Positions 56,201-64,000 of a DNA stretch of 64,000 nt are shown in pieces. A program made the translations under genes and the position numbers. The stretch's first letter is position 1; every line of letters starts with the position of its first letter. This stretch comes from Candidatus Bathyarchaeota archaeon. Its GTDB lineage: Archaea > Thermoproteota > Bathyarchaeia > Bathyarchaeales > Bathycorpusculaceae. The notes beneath the pieces are model-generated. The model ran no database searches. It had not been told where the DNA came from and saw only the letters and a program-made list of their open reading frames with translations. The DNA lies in contig JAOZHZ010000025.1 of the NCBI GenBank assembly GCA_026014615.1, positions 21,378 to 85,377 of the forward strand, in the 5' to 3' direction.

Positions 56201-56276
56201 TTTCTAATTCAAGTGGACGGTAGTCTGGGGGAAGAGCCTGAGCTTGTTCTGTTTCAGTGTTGGGTTTGGATGCCAA
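53235..56276 (-). CDS. ileS: Isoleucyl-tRNA synthetase
   Basis: 1013 residues. The class I HIGH motif is NGIPHIGHARGR (residues ~62-73) and KMSKS is DAKGRKMSKSLGNVV. A large CP1 editing insertion lies between (VVHLSPGNGEDDFWAANRRG; TFARDTDMQVVEEL). A C-terminal anticodon-binding domain follows WAQDNGLLQNPDRWLLSKL. The enzyme charges tRNA-Ile. Length is near the archaeal norm. A monocistronic housekeeping gene. Confidence 0.97.
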   Translation of the reverse strand: MASKPNTETEQAQALPPDYRPLELEKEIREFWQTNKIREKLEQREHEPNKGNLGYVEGPPTLNGIPHIGHARGRIMKDIRYRWRTMQGYYMPFWAGWDCQGLPVELEVEKLLGVKMGKRELLERVGMESFIEECKKAIMRYHQMWLEADTRLGIAINQEKAYWTYKDEYIEREWQILKRAWDQNLLEEGHYVVAYCPGCQTSLSSAEVGYEGSYKEVEDPSLYFKFKVAGTENEYFLVWTTMPFTIITDTMLAVQPKAEYVKVKVDNETWIMVKQRVEPVMAELDIKNYEVTQTVVGEKLEGTAYEYPLKDIIPKQAELETKHPLVHHVIGEDFVDVDTATGVVHLSPGNGEDDFWAANRRGVPIFAPYDDEVRFTKDAGAFEGTFARDTDMQVVEELKKRNAYVKVKRIKHEDPTCWRSHHKLVWIARKEYFLRTDKINAKVLEAADKVQYFYEEPKNRFFAFLKEAKPWCISRERIWGTPLPVWTCWNCGEKRVIGSKAELLNAAQEEIPADFELHKPWVDRVTLKCSKCGGVMWRDDFVLDTWHNSGASHYARFTDEQVEKYVPTAFLTEGIDQTRGWANSLLLEYVILTGKAEAPYKAFLFQGLTQDAKGRKMSKSLGNVVETNKLLETTSSDLSRFYMMRKCSPIDFMNFDLKELSKRTYQIISTLYHLSRFFLQNAEFDKFTPTKYTVQWAQDNGLLQNPDRWLLSKLQAKIGEYDQKLEACQFNAAVAILEDFVIDTLSRLYVPMIRKELWTDEPETRQRRQAIYAVLHEALKTITLMFNPVTPYVSEALYQKVYRKLNPTLPESVNLDKWPQANPELRNPSVEADFDTLFEVVSLVNAARQTAKLKRRWPLRTVVVVAPEKVTRALQGVEDLFLEMTNVKGAEYASATVEHTEEEGWVSAVEADITVLINGKRDDELLGEGLMRDLARRVQALRKELGYMPTDVLDAAHIAELDEDSKKLLQPYLTEMAALVRTQKIYVHDSQSEIDAEWHKAELDGKKIWINIH

Positions 56277-56549
56277 AGTCTAAGCCTCATGCTACTGCCA
56301 AATAGGCGGAGTAGCGTATAAAAACATAGCCGTCTGCCGTGAAAGGGTGTAGACAGCAATTGCTGAATGGCGACGAGAACCCCTGAGCTTCAGATTTATA
56401 GAACAAATGCGATGACTGTTTACTCACCGCGACAGGGCTGTTTTGTATTTCTTGAAGATCAATGCTTTTAGAGTCGTTCAGGATGCTCCACAAGTCAGAA
56501 CGTACAAAAAAGATAAAAGAAAAATCAGCACAACGGCGAAAAGCCGACG

Positions 56550-57377
56550 TTACATATAGTCATTTGAAGGACTTACCACTTTTTTGATTTCCTCCACTAC
56601 TGCATTTATCCCATGTGTAGTTTTAGCTGCAACCCTGCTTGCTAACATAAGAGATTTGCCCTTTACAAAATCTGCGGATATATTGTGCCAAACAGGAAGA
56701 ATAAACCTTGCACCATCATTTTTCGTTACAAGACCGTCCAATTCCGTTTGCGTCCAGTTTTTGGTAAAGAAATTTGGACTAAGAATTACGACACCAAACT
56801 TAGATTTGGAAAGTCCATTTTCTATAGATTCACGAAGACTGTCCCCTATTTTTAGTTCAAACTCATCAAACCAAACATTGTATCCCGCCTTCATCAAGGC
56901 GTTAGCCAAAGGTCTCGCAATTTCTTCCTTGTCTTCCGATGCATGGCTAATAAACAAATCCCATGTCTTTTTAGGCAATGGATTTTCGTCAAAAACGCGG
57001 TCGCGACCTAAAACCTGAACTATTTCGTCGTGCGCTCTTAGCTTTGCGTCTTCTTTGATAAGAAAGTTTTCATTGGAAGAAAGAACAGCGTGCTCTTCTG
57101 ATACCAGAAGGATTTCGCCTTTCTTTAGAAACAATGAGGGATCCCCCTCTAAGGTGCTGAGAGTATTAGACCCTGAATACATTGCTTGGCTTTTCCACTC
57201 AAAGTCTGTATTTTTTCCACGATGCTTTAAGCAAAATTTTATGGTATTAGACTCAATATCTGGGTGGAGGGTAAGTTCCAAGTCTTTGCGGTTCTTGTTC
57301 CAAGTAATTATCCAGAAGAGCTTTGGAGATTCTTTGAAGGTAAATATTTCTACTTGGATCGGTTGAAAGGCGAGCAC
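56550..57377 (-). CDS. TIR-domain protein with unknown N-terminal domain
   Basis: 275 residues, GTG start. Residues ~1-120 are beta-rich with no known family. The C-terminal TIR domain starts WDLFISHASEDKEEIARPLA, with NVWFDEFELKIGDSLRESIE, GVVILSPNFFTKNWTQTELD, and the Glu of WxxxE in WTQTELDGL, the catalytic residue of NADase TIRs. TIR proteins with an intact Glu degrade NAD in antiphage systems. No partner gene (SIR2, STING, Argonaute, Ths) is adjacent, so it may be a single-gene defence protein. Bases 56277-56549 show no gene. Confidence 0.82.
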   Translation of the reverse strand: MLAFQPIQVEIFTFKESPKLFWIITWNKNRKDLELTLHPDIESNTIKFCLKHRGKNTDFEWKSQAMYSGSNTLSTLEGDPSLFLKKGEILLVSEEHAVLSSNENFLIKEDAKLRAHDEIVQVLGRDRVFDENPLPKKTWDLFISHASEDKEEIARPLANALMKAGYNVWFDEFELKIGDSLRESIENGLSKSKFGVVILSPNFFTKNWTQTELDGLVTKNDGARFILPVWHNISADFVKGKSLMLASRVAAKTTHGINAVVEEIKKVVSPSNDYM

Positions 57378-57746
57378 TGAATATACGTGTGAATTGAGCC
57401 TCTGTTTTTCTTGTGGGGTGAGTTGTTTAGTATAGTGTCGTCACTGTTTGAAATAGGTCGTAATAAAGGTCTGCCACGATACCATCCAATTCCCTAGTCA
57501 ATATTTACAGAAAGTAGTTTTTAAATTCTTATTACCGAACATACATTAGTTATCGATTAGGTTGACGTGTGTTTAGAAATTATCAAAATCGTTGAGACTG
57601 CTATAACAATGACTACGTAACTGTGTAGGTTGTTGAGCGAATCGGGAAATGCTCAAACAGAACGAAGACGTTTATCATCCGTTGGATGCTCTTTTGTTTG
57701 TAAACATCATGTTGTTCTGGATTCAAATTAACCCATGAATTAACTC
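57378..57746. other. Intergenic interval without recognised gene
   Basis: 369 bases, AT-rich. It contains a 29-codon ATG frame at 57649-57738 with no ribosome-binding site and no protein-like signal. Nothing further is seen. Confidence 0.4.
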
Positions 57747-58322
57747 TTACTGATTGAAGCTCTCAAAGAGGGCTGCTTCATCATTCGTTGCTTCTGCTTT
57801 TCGCAGTTTTGTGATGCATGCTTGGTACTGTTTTTGGGTGAATTTCGTAGGTCTAATTTGGTTTTCAGCCGACGTTTCCTGCGTTTTTCCTGTGTGATGG
57901 TAGGTTTCGGTGCATTTTCTGCCTTTCTTGAGGGCGGCGAGTTGTTTTTTGAAGCGTGTTAGGGCTTCGCAGTCGGTGCTTTCCATGCCAAAGAGGGTGT
58001 TGGGGAATTGCCTGCAGCCTTCGGGGCGTATCTCGTATATGGAGCAGCGGTTGTCGGCGAGGAACGGACACGGCGTGCTGGCTACGTGTTTGTCGTATTC
58101 GGCTTCGTTTTGTGCCCAGAGGTCGCCAAGCTTCTTGTAGAGGCGGTTTGCTTTGGCGTGGGCTTCAGGATGAGTTTCTGGGGTGCCTTTGATGGGTCCA
58201 GCTGTGAGGAAGTCCTCTAAGATGCAGCATTTGCCGCATTGTGTACACAGAAAAGGCAAGTTGATGCTCCACCCGCCAGTTTTGTCCGCGAACTCTAAGT
58301 GTACATAGACTGTTTCAACCAT
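57747..58322 (-). CDS. YkgJ-type cysteine-cluster protein
   Basis: About 191 residues from the ATG at 58322, chosen because GGGGTGGC lies upstream and the product begins MVETVYVHLEFADKTGGWSI; the frame opens at 58394. The cysteine cluster LPFLCTQCGKCC and later CPFLADNRCSIYEIRPEGCR are the hallmark of the YkgJ/UPF0153 family, which probably binds zinc or Fe-S. The biochemical role is unknown; members are linked to protein or metal modification. The C-terminus is helical. Confidence 0.82.
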   Translation of the reverse strand: MVETVYVHLEFADKTGGWSINLPFLCTQCGKCCILEDFLTAGPIKGTPETHPEAHAKANRLYKKLGDLWAQNEAEYDKHVASTPCPFLADNRCSIYEIRPEGCRQFPNTLFGMESTDCEALTRFKKQLAALKKGRKCTETYHHTGKTQETSAENQIRPTKFTQKQYQACITKLRKAEATNDEAALFESFNQ

Positions 58323-58596
58323 TTCCGCAGCCACCCCAACAACAAACCCCTCGTGCAGGTTTAACTTTTCCCCCAAAAACAGCAAAAACAACAACCAACC
58401 ACGCCAGAAAACAGAAAACCCAAAAATAACAAAAAATCACAAGAAAAAACCAATTTGTTTCTGCAAACTTGTAAAAAAGTGTGTGCCCACGCATGTTCCC
58501 CGTTTCTTTTTAGTGTCCAAGTGTTCATTTCTATGCTCGTGAACACAAAACCGTTTTATACCACCGTTTACAAACAAGGTACGCTTGGGGAGCGCA

Positions 58597-59016
58597 ATGA
58601 AGACAGAATTACCTAAACAGGGTAAACTTGCCGTTTTCAAATGCTTCGTACTCTTTAACCTCGCCTCAGTCGTAGGTTTCCTACTGGGCACAGCCTCCTT
58701 TACTATGTGTATGTTTCTTTTTCCTAACCCAACTTTTGCATGGTTATTCGCTAACGGCGTAGGCGGCATATCACACTTCGGCGCCAATTACATCATGCAA
58801 AGGCAAACCAAAGATAAAATCGCCAAGAACTTCATCGTCTTCAACGCCACGGGCATGGTCGGTTTTCTAATTTCTTCCGCGATGTTTGGCTTCGCAATCG
58901 TATACATCCAAGACTCAACCGCAGCATGGCTCCTCGGAAGCGCTGTTGGCACCTTCACGCATTTTGTTCTCAACGAAAGAGCAATGAAGTTAAACATAGA
59001 AAGCCTAAAACATTAA
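58597..59016 (+). CDS. GtrA-like small membrane protein
   Basis: About 139 residues from the ATG at 58597, which follows GGGGAGCGCA; the frame opens at 58585. Four membrane helices: FVLFNLASVVGFLLGTASFT, FAWLFANGVGGISHFGANYI, FIVFNATGMVGFLISSAMFG and AAWLLGSAVGTFTHFVLNER. The pattern resembles GtrA-type proteins (PF04138), which move lipid-linked sugars. It is a tandem two-helix duplication by sequence. Function not certain. Confidence 0.65.
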   Translation: MKTELPKQGKLAVFKCFVLFNLASVVGFLLGTASFTMCMFLFPNPTFAWLFANGVGGISHFGANYIMQRQTKDKIAKNFIVFNATGMVGFLISSAMFGFAIVYIQDSTAAWLLGSAVGTFTHFVLNERAMKLNIESLKH

Positions 59017-59144
59017 CCGCCATTTTCCCCTTCTAACTTTCCCCTTCTAAACAGCCCTTGATTGTTGTCACGTCTTTGTTACCCTAAACGTAAATTAAAT
59101 CACATCCGAGACTGTTAAGTGAAACCTCGGAGTGAACCTCAAAG

Positions 59145-59927
59145 TTGGCTGTTCCGCAAAAAAGCTGGAAAACCAACGCGTTTTTCCTGATTATTCTGTG
59201 GTTAGTGCTGTTAATCGCGTCCTTGACCGTTTTGTCTTCAGTAGTGACGCCGTTTTTAAGGAGCCTGCAAACCCAAAACCTCATAAGCCTAGACTGGAGC
59301 GGCTACTCAGTAACCTCAAACCTCATTTTTCCACAGCCCACCGTTGTCGCAGTCAGCGCCTCATGGATTATACCCACGGTAACCGTCTCGGAAATGAACA
59401 CCTACAGCTCCGTATGGGTCGGCGTAGGCGGACAAAACGACAACACCCTAATCCAAGTCGGCTCCGAACATGACTCCTACCGAGGCGAAGCAGTCTATTC
59501 CCTGTGGTACGAACTTCTCCCCGACTACGCCATCAAAATACCTGAAATCAACGTCTCCCCTGGCGACCAAATCTCTGCTTCAGTACGCCTTGTAGATGCT
59601 GAAACCAACTACTGGCTAATTGAAATCACCGACGTAACGGTCGGACAGAGTTTTAGGGAGCATTTTTTTTACGACTCGACACAGTTAACAGCTGAATGGA
59701 TCGTTGAAAGACCCACTGTTAACAACTTCATGACTACCCTTGCAGACTTTGGAAACATAACCTTCACCGATGCCAAGGCACAAATCGGCGACAAAGAAGG
59801 AACAATAACCGCGTTCCCCAACTATGAAATTATGATGCAGAACCGACAAAACCAGAATTTGGTGGAGATTTCAGAATTAAACATGGACGGCTCCAGCTTC
59901 ACCATAACCTACCTCGGCGAACCTTAA
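59145..59927 (+). CDS. Peptidase G1 (eqolisin)-like secreted/membrane protein
   Basis: 260 residues, TTG start. One N-terminal membrane helix (AFFLIILWLVLLIASLTVLS), then a beta-sandwich domain with the layout of glutamic peptidases: SLDWSGYSV, SASWIIPTVT, SSVWVGVGGQNDNTLIQVGS, YSLWYELLP, VSPGDQISASVRL and the Glu region TAEWIVERPTV. Catalytic Gln and Glu appear to be present in the ASWIIP/IQVG and AEWIVE regions, though the exact pairing needs alignment. The family is best known from fungi and acts in acid outside the cell. Convergent with the S2P gene. Confidence 0.75.
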   Translation: MAVPQKSWKTNAFFLIILWLVLLIASLTVLSSVVTPFLRSLQTQNLISLDWSGYSVTSNLIFPQPTVVAVSASWIIPTVTVSEMNTYSSVWVGVGGQNDNTLIQVGSEHDSYRGEAVYSLWYELLPDYAIKIPEINVSPGDQISASVRLVDAETNYWLIEITDVTVGQSFREHFFYDSTQLTAEWIVERPTVNNFMTTLADFGNITFTDAKAQIGDKEGTITAFPNYEIMMQNRQNQNLVEISELNMDGSSFTITYLGEP

Positions 59928-59936
59928 CCGCATGAT

Positions 59937-61010
59937 TCACCGCAGGTTTTTGGCTCGTTTCAACGAAGCCGCCACGCCCTCAGTTGTCAACACGCAAGTT
60001 ACCTTGTCAGGGTTTTTCTTTTCAACCACGGGAACCACCGAGACTCTTTCCCGACTCATGATTTTCTGCGCTTCAAGCACTGACTCATCCGAAAAAACCG
60101 AAACCTTCCGAAGCGGCATCTGCCCCACCCGTAGTTGGCTTTGCTGCTCAGGCTTAACCTTCATCAACTCCTCCCAGACAACAACGCCCTGATAGACGCC
60201 GTCTTTCTCAACGATTGTGTCGTGGTAACGTGACTTGAACATGGTTTCCATGGCTTCCGCAAGGGTGGTTTCAGGAGACACCGCGCCGATTTCAGCGCAC
60301 GTAACATCGCTCACCCTGACCCCTGCAAGGTTAGTTGAGACAATGGTTTGTTCTGCTTCTTCAGTTGCCCCAACATAAACAAACAAGCCCACAATGATAA
60401 GCAGAAAATATGTTGTGAACACAATGCCAAAAACCACCATACCTATGCCAAACAATCTGCCTATGTAGGAAGCGTACTTGGTGGCGTCAGTGAATTTCAT
60501 GCGCTCCGCCAAAAACGCCCGAAACACCCTGCCGCCGTCCATGGGAAACGCAGGAATCAAATTAAATCCGCCTAACAGCAAATTAAGAACAGCTAAGTCA
60601 AGCATAAGGTTTCCAGCAGTAGCTAAGGAGGCACCTATTGGCGTTCGAGGAGCAGCGACCTGTATAACCACATTGGCCAAAAGCAAAACAGCGCCAATCG
60701 CAAAGCTCATTAAAGGTCCAGCTATAGCTAAACGCCATTCAATGCTTGGTGTCTGGGGAATTTCTTCAATTTCGGAGACGCCGCCGATTGGGTAAAGCAC
60801 GATTTTACGGACTCGAATATGGTAATGCCTCGCTACGAAGGTGTGCGCCATTTCATGCACTAAAACAAAAACGAAAAGAAACAGTATGAGCGTGAAAAGG
60901 TAAAAGTCAGGGTACGACAAAACAGCGACGCCAGCCATTAGAAGGATGAAGGTGAGGTGCAGTTCGATTGGTATGCCCCAAACAGACGCAATCTTGAAAG
61001 CATACTTCAT
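59937..61010 (-). CDS. Site-2 protease (M50) with CBS domains
   Basis: 357 residues. The intramembrane metalloprotease motif is VHEMAHTFVARHYH (HExxH, residues ~51-64) and the second is LIPAFPMDGGRVFRAFLAER. About five to six hydrophobic helices lie in the first ~225 residues. The C-terminal ~130 residues hold a pair of CBS domains (VSDVTCAEIGAVSPETTLAE; LRVGQMPLRKVSVFSDESVL), which may bind adenine nucleotides. S2Ps cleave membrane-bound regulators. The downstream gene 61047 encodes a membrane-linked HTH protein, a plausible substrate (inference). Confidence 0.88.
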   Translation of the reverse strand: MKYAFKIASVWGIPIELHLTFILLMAGVAVLSYPDFYLFTLILFLFVFVLVHEMAHTFVARHYHIRVRKIVLYPIGGVSEIEEIPQTPSIEWRLAIAGPLMSFAIGAVLLLANVVIQVAAPRTPIGASLATAGNLMLDLAVLNLLLGGFNLIPAFPMDGGRVFRAFLAERMKFTDATKYASYIGRLFGIGMVVFGIVFTTYFLLIIVGLFVYVGATEEAEQTIVSTNLAGVRVSDVTCAEIGAVSPETTLAEAMETMFKSRYHDTIVEKDGVYQGVVVWEELMKVKPEQQSQLRVGQMPLRKVSVFSDESVLEAQKIMSRERVSVVPVVEKKNPDKVTCVLTTEGVAASLKRAKNLR

Positions 61011-61046
61011 AATTCAAGAAGAGCCCAATGTTGTTCATTAGGATTT

Positions 61047-61469
61047 CTATAAACTGCCTCGGCGCCAAGTTTTCGCGGTTTCGTAACAAAGAAAGAAAAC
61101 CAGCACCGCAATAGCCGCCGTGGAAAAAACGTATTCGCGGCTTACAAACGCTGGACGCATAAAAGTCAACTCCAACACCAGAACCACAGCCGCAAAAACC
61201 GCGTAAAACAGGTACCTTGGAACAAGAAAACGACTAATTTTTACGCTGTTCTCCAAAAGGTACTTGGCTACGGTGTAGTTGCCCGCTTCACGTTTAAGTA
61301 GACCCGCATCTTCAAGCTTTGAAAGATGATACGTCGCAACAGACGGGCTGCTCATTTTAAGTGCTCGTTGGAGTTCACGTATGCCGACGGGTTTGCTGCT
61401 TTTAAGCAGGAAACGATAAACCGCAAGAGTAGTTCCTTTGAGGATTTCTTTGGATCCGTCGGCTGGCAA
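61047..61469 (-). CDS. Membrane-linked winged-helix regulator
   Basis: 140 residues. An ArsR-type winged helix is at the N-terminus: GTTLAVYRFLLKSSKPVGIR, then MSSPSVATYHLSKLEDAGLL and a short wing. Two hydrophobic helices follow (YLFYAVFAAVVLVLELTFM; FSTAAIAVLVFFLCYE), so the DNA-binding domain is tethered to the membrane. It lies 36 bases upstream of the site-2 protease gene on the same strand, consistent with release by intramembrane cleavage or with joint regulation (inference). Confidence 0.8.
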   Translation of the reverse strand: MPADGSKEILKGTTLAVYRFLLKSSKPVGIRELQRALKMSSPSVATYHLSKLEDAGLLKREAGNYTVAKYLLENSVKISRFLVPRYLFYAVFAAVVLVLELTFMRPAFVSREYVFSTAAIAVLVFFLCYETAKTWRRGSL

Positions 61470-61629
61470 ACAAGTTCCCCACCGAAAATAGGAACCTCAA
61501 CAATTTAAGACCTATCCTTCGCAAAACAATTTACCTGTTCTAAAGTTTAGGACAAAACAGCTGGAAAATAGCATTAAATAAATCGATTCCCTCTTACAAC
61601 TCAAAATCCCGCCGACAAAGGTTAACGCA

Positions 61630-62058
61630 ATGAACCTGCCAAAACAAAAAATAGCATTGGCGCCCGTTCTCGCCGTGGTTTTAGCTCTTCTACTGGTCGG
61701 CGCAGCCACGTCTTTCCCACCTACCCAACAAGAACGGCAAGACCAACTGGTATCAAAAGGCGGCGTTCCTTCCCCACAACCGCAACCATCAGACAACCAG
61801 TTTTTCCAACAATCCGAAGCTCCCTCACCAACCAGCGAGCCGCCAGAGTTACCAATTTCCTCAAATACACAAGACGAGCGAACTTGGCCAATCCCAAAAC
61901 CCACAACATTACCCACACCTTCACCTGCTCCTGTAGTCCCCACCTCTTCAGTGTTCAACGGCGTTTTGCCCCTGATATTTATTGTAGCCGCAATTGTGGT
62001 GGCAGTGGTTTCAGTGAGGGTTTTATTCTCCGAAAAAGACCTGAACAGAACTCAGTAA
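61630..62058 (+). CDS. Pro-rich protein with two membrane segments
   Basis: 142 residues, ATG after GGTTAACGCA. An N-terminal hydrophobic helix (LAPVLAVVLALLLVGAAT), a ~70-residue Pro/Ser/Gln-rich middle, and a C-terminal helix (LPLIFIVAAIVVAVVSVRVL). It resembles a surface-exposed linker or anchor protein, but no family is recognised. The middle could be extracellular. No partner is evident. An open frame on the other strand is a shadow of this gene. Confidence 0.6.
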   Translation: MNLPKQKIALAPVLAVVLALLLVGAATSFPPTQQERQDQLVSKGGVPSPQPQPSDNQFFQQSEAPSPTSEPPELPISSNTQDERTWPIPKPTTLPTPSPAPVVPTSSVFNGVLPLIFIVAAIVVAVVSVRVLFSEKDLNRTQ

Positions 62059-62438
62059 GGACAGAACTCACGTAGGGAATTGATGTATCAAGTGATTGAT
62101 AGAACCCCCATTTAATGCGTGTGACCCAAAATATGAGCGACAACTCGACCCCAGAACGCTAAAGAAGCGGTGTGGCAGCAAACCCCGTTTAAACAGCAAA
62201 CAAAACTTCGCCCTCTAAACCCTACCTCACAAATCCTCACAGTAAATCACAAAATGTTATCAATTTGTTTCTGCTTACAAATTCACACACGCTTTCAAAA
62301 GCCACTCTCACACCACAACATACCCCACAATACAAAAAAACACACCAAAACACGCCAAAAAAACAAAAAACAGCAAAAAAACAAATCACAAATCACGCCT
62401 CCACAAAAAAGCAACATTTATTTCTCCGCCAGACGCAA
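62059..62438. other. A/C-rich intergenic stretch
   Basis: After ~110 ordinary bases, 62170-62420 is A/C-rich on the plus strand (CACACC, CAAAAAAACA runs) like 44380-44700. No gene is seen. The region ends in TGTTTATATGGG, a TATA-like element at ~62440. Confidence 0.45.
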
Positions 62439-62463
62439 TGTTTATATGGGCTAATTGTGCTTC

Positions 62464-62667
62464 ATGGTAAAGTCAGCTAACACAGCTGCCCCGCAATTTC
62501 AACATATGGCGGCGGCTCAACCCCAACCGAACCGGCGAATACGCCTTACAGGGATGCGGGAGTTGGCCTCCAATTGCGGGGACACACATGTAGACCTGAC
62601 CAATTGCTCAGTTAGGTCTGAAATGGGCTTTGACGTTTGTGGAATAATCTCCCTCCAAATCCAGTAA
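62464..62667 (+). CDS. Possible small leaderless gene upstream of 16S (67 residues)
   Basis: The ATG at 62464 lies ~20 bases after TTTATATG (62440-62447), a spacing that fits a leaderless archaeal transcript. The product begins MVKSANTAAPQFQHMAAAQP, then RRIRLTGMRELASNCGDTHV, with three Cys; it has no recognised family. It may be a small protein or part of the rRNA promoter region. Confidence 0.3.
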   Translation: MVKSANTAAPQFQHMAAAQPQPNRRIRLTGMRELASNCGDTHVDLTNCSVRSEMGFDVCGIISLQIQ

Positions 62668-62754
62668 AAAGTAAAAGGCACAAAGTGCGAAAACGTACCA
62701 TACAATAAACATAGTAGTATCCGACAAATCAACGGAGATGCGTAGTTGTGCGTA

Positions 62755-64000
<1,246 letters not shown>

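Noticed and set aside
52037..57377. CBASS operon made of the CD-NTase-like and TIR proteins
   Set aside because: They are separated by tRNA-Ala and ileS; no evidence for one operon.
61512..61958. 148-residue minus-strand frame
   Set aside because: The opposite frame has a signal helix, Pro-rich linker and C-terminal helix and is the better gene.

Overview
The window is archaeal. It ends in the first ~1.25 kb of an archaeal 16S rRNA gene. Its protein genes include archaeal-type IleRS, TrmB, PadR and eIF2B-like proteins, an isolated aRF1 C-terminal domain, and UbiA-type prenyltransferase and radical SAM proteins. Promoters have the BRE/TATA layout. The 16S sequence and gene content suggest the Bathyarchaeia (MCG) lineage; this is inferred by eye, without a tree.

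Layout. 0-2.1 kb: SMC/Rad50-like ATPase gene with an in-frame TAG. 2.5-7.6 kb: membrane protein plus winged-helix regulator, a dead copy of a surface propeller protein, then an intact 953-residue copy. 7.7-13.4 kb: two divergent PadR regulators, a UbiA-family enzyme, small genes, and tandem paralogous radical SAM proteins. 13.5-27 kb: accessory region with three nucleotidyltransferase/winged-helix modules (two AbiE/MNT-like pairs and one AbiEi-AbiEii pair whose AbiEi carries an N-terminal PD-(D/E)XK nuclease domain). It also holds a MATE pseudogene, two degenerate copies of an orphan ORF, a lone aRF1 C-terminal domain, a hemerythrin-like protein and a B12-type radical SAM protein. A ~265-bp structured direct repeat occurs at 15.8 and 26.3 kb. 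27.2-39.0 kb: a complete type I-B CRISPR-Cas locus (cas6-cas1-cas2-cas4-cas8b-cas7-cas5-cas3) and an array of 44 repeats. 39-51.9 kb: regulators, eIF2B-like protein, second propeller protein, glucan phosphorylase, an operon of GNAT, unknown protein and HExxH protein, cupin, a small Cys/His protein and an Old Yellow Enzyme homologue. 52-62 kb: CD-NTase-like protein, tRNA-Ala(CGC), ileS, TIR-domain protein, Cys-cluster protein, G1-type peptidase, site-2 protease with CBS domains, membrane-linked HTH regulator. 62.7-64 kb: 16S rRNA.

How the parts fit together. The 13.5-39 kb half is a defence and mobile-element island: TA/Abi modules, CRISPR-Cas, gene relics and tRNA-end-like fragments. The TIR and CD-NTase-like proteins at 52-57 kb are further possible immune genes, but they sit apart among housekeeping genes. 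Several broken genes differ from an intact frame by one base in a short homopolymer, so some lesions may be sequencing errors. No computation was run; family assignments rest on motifs read by eye.
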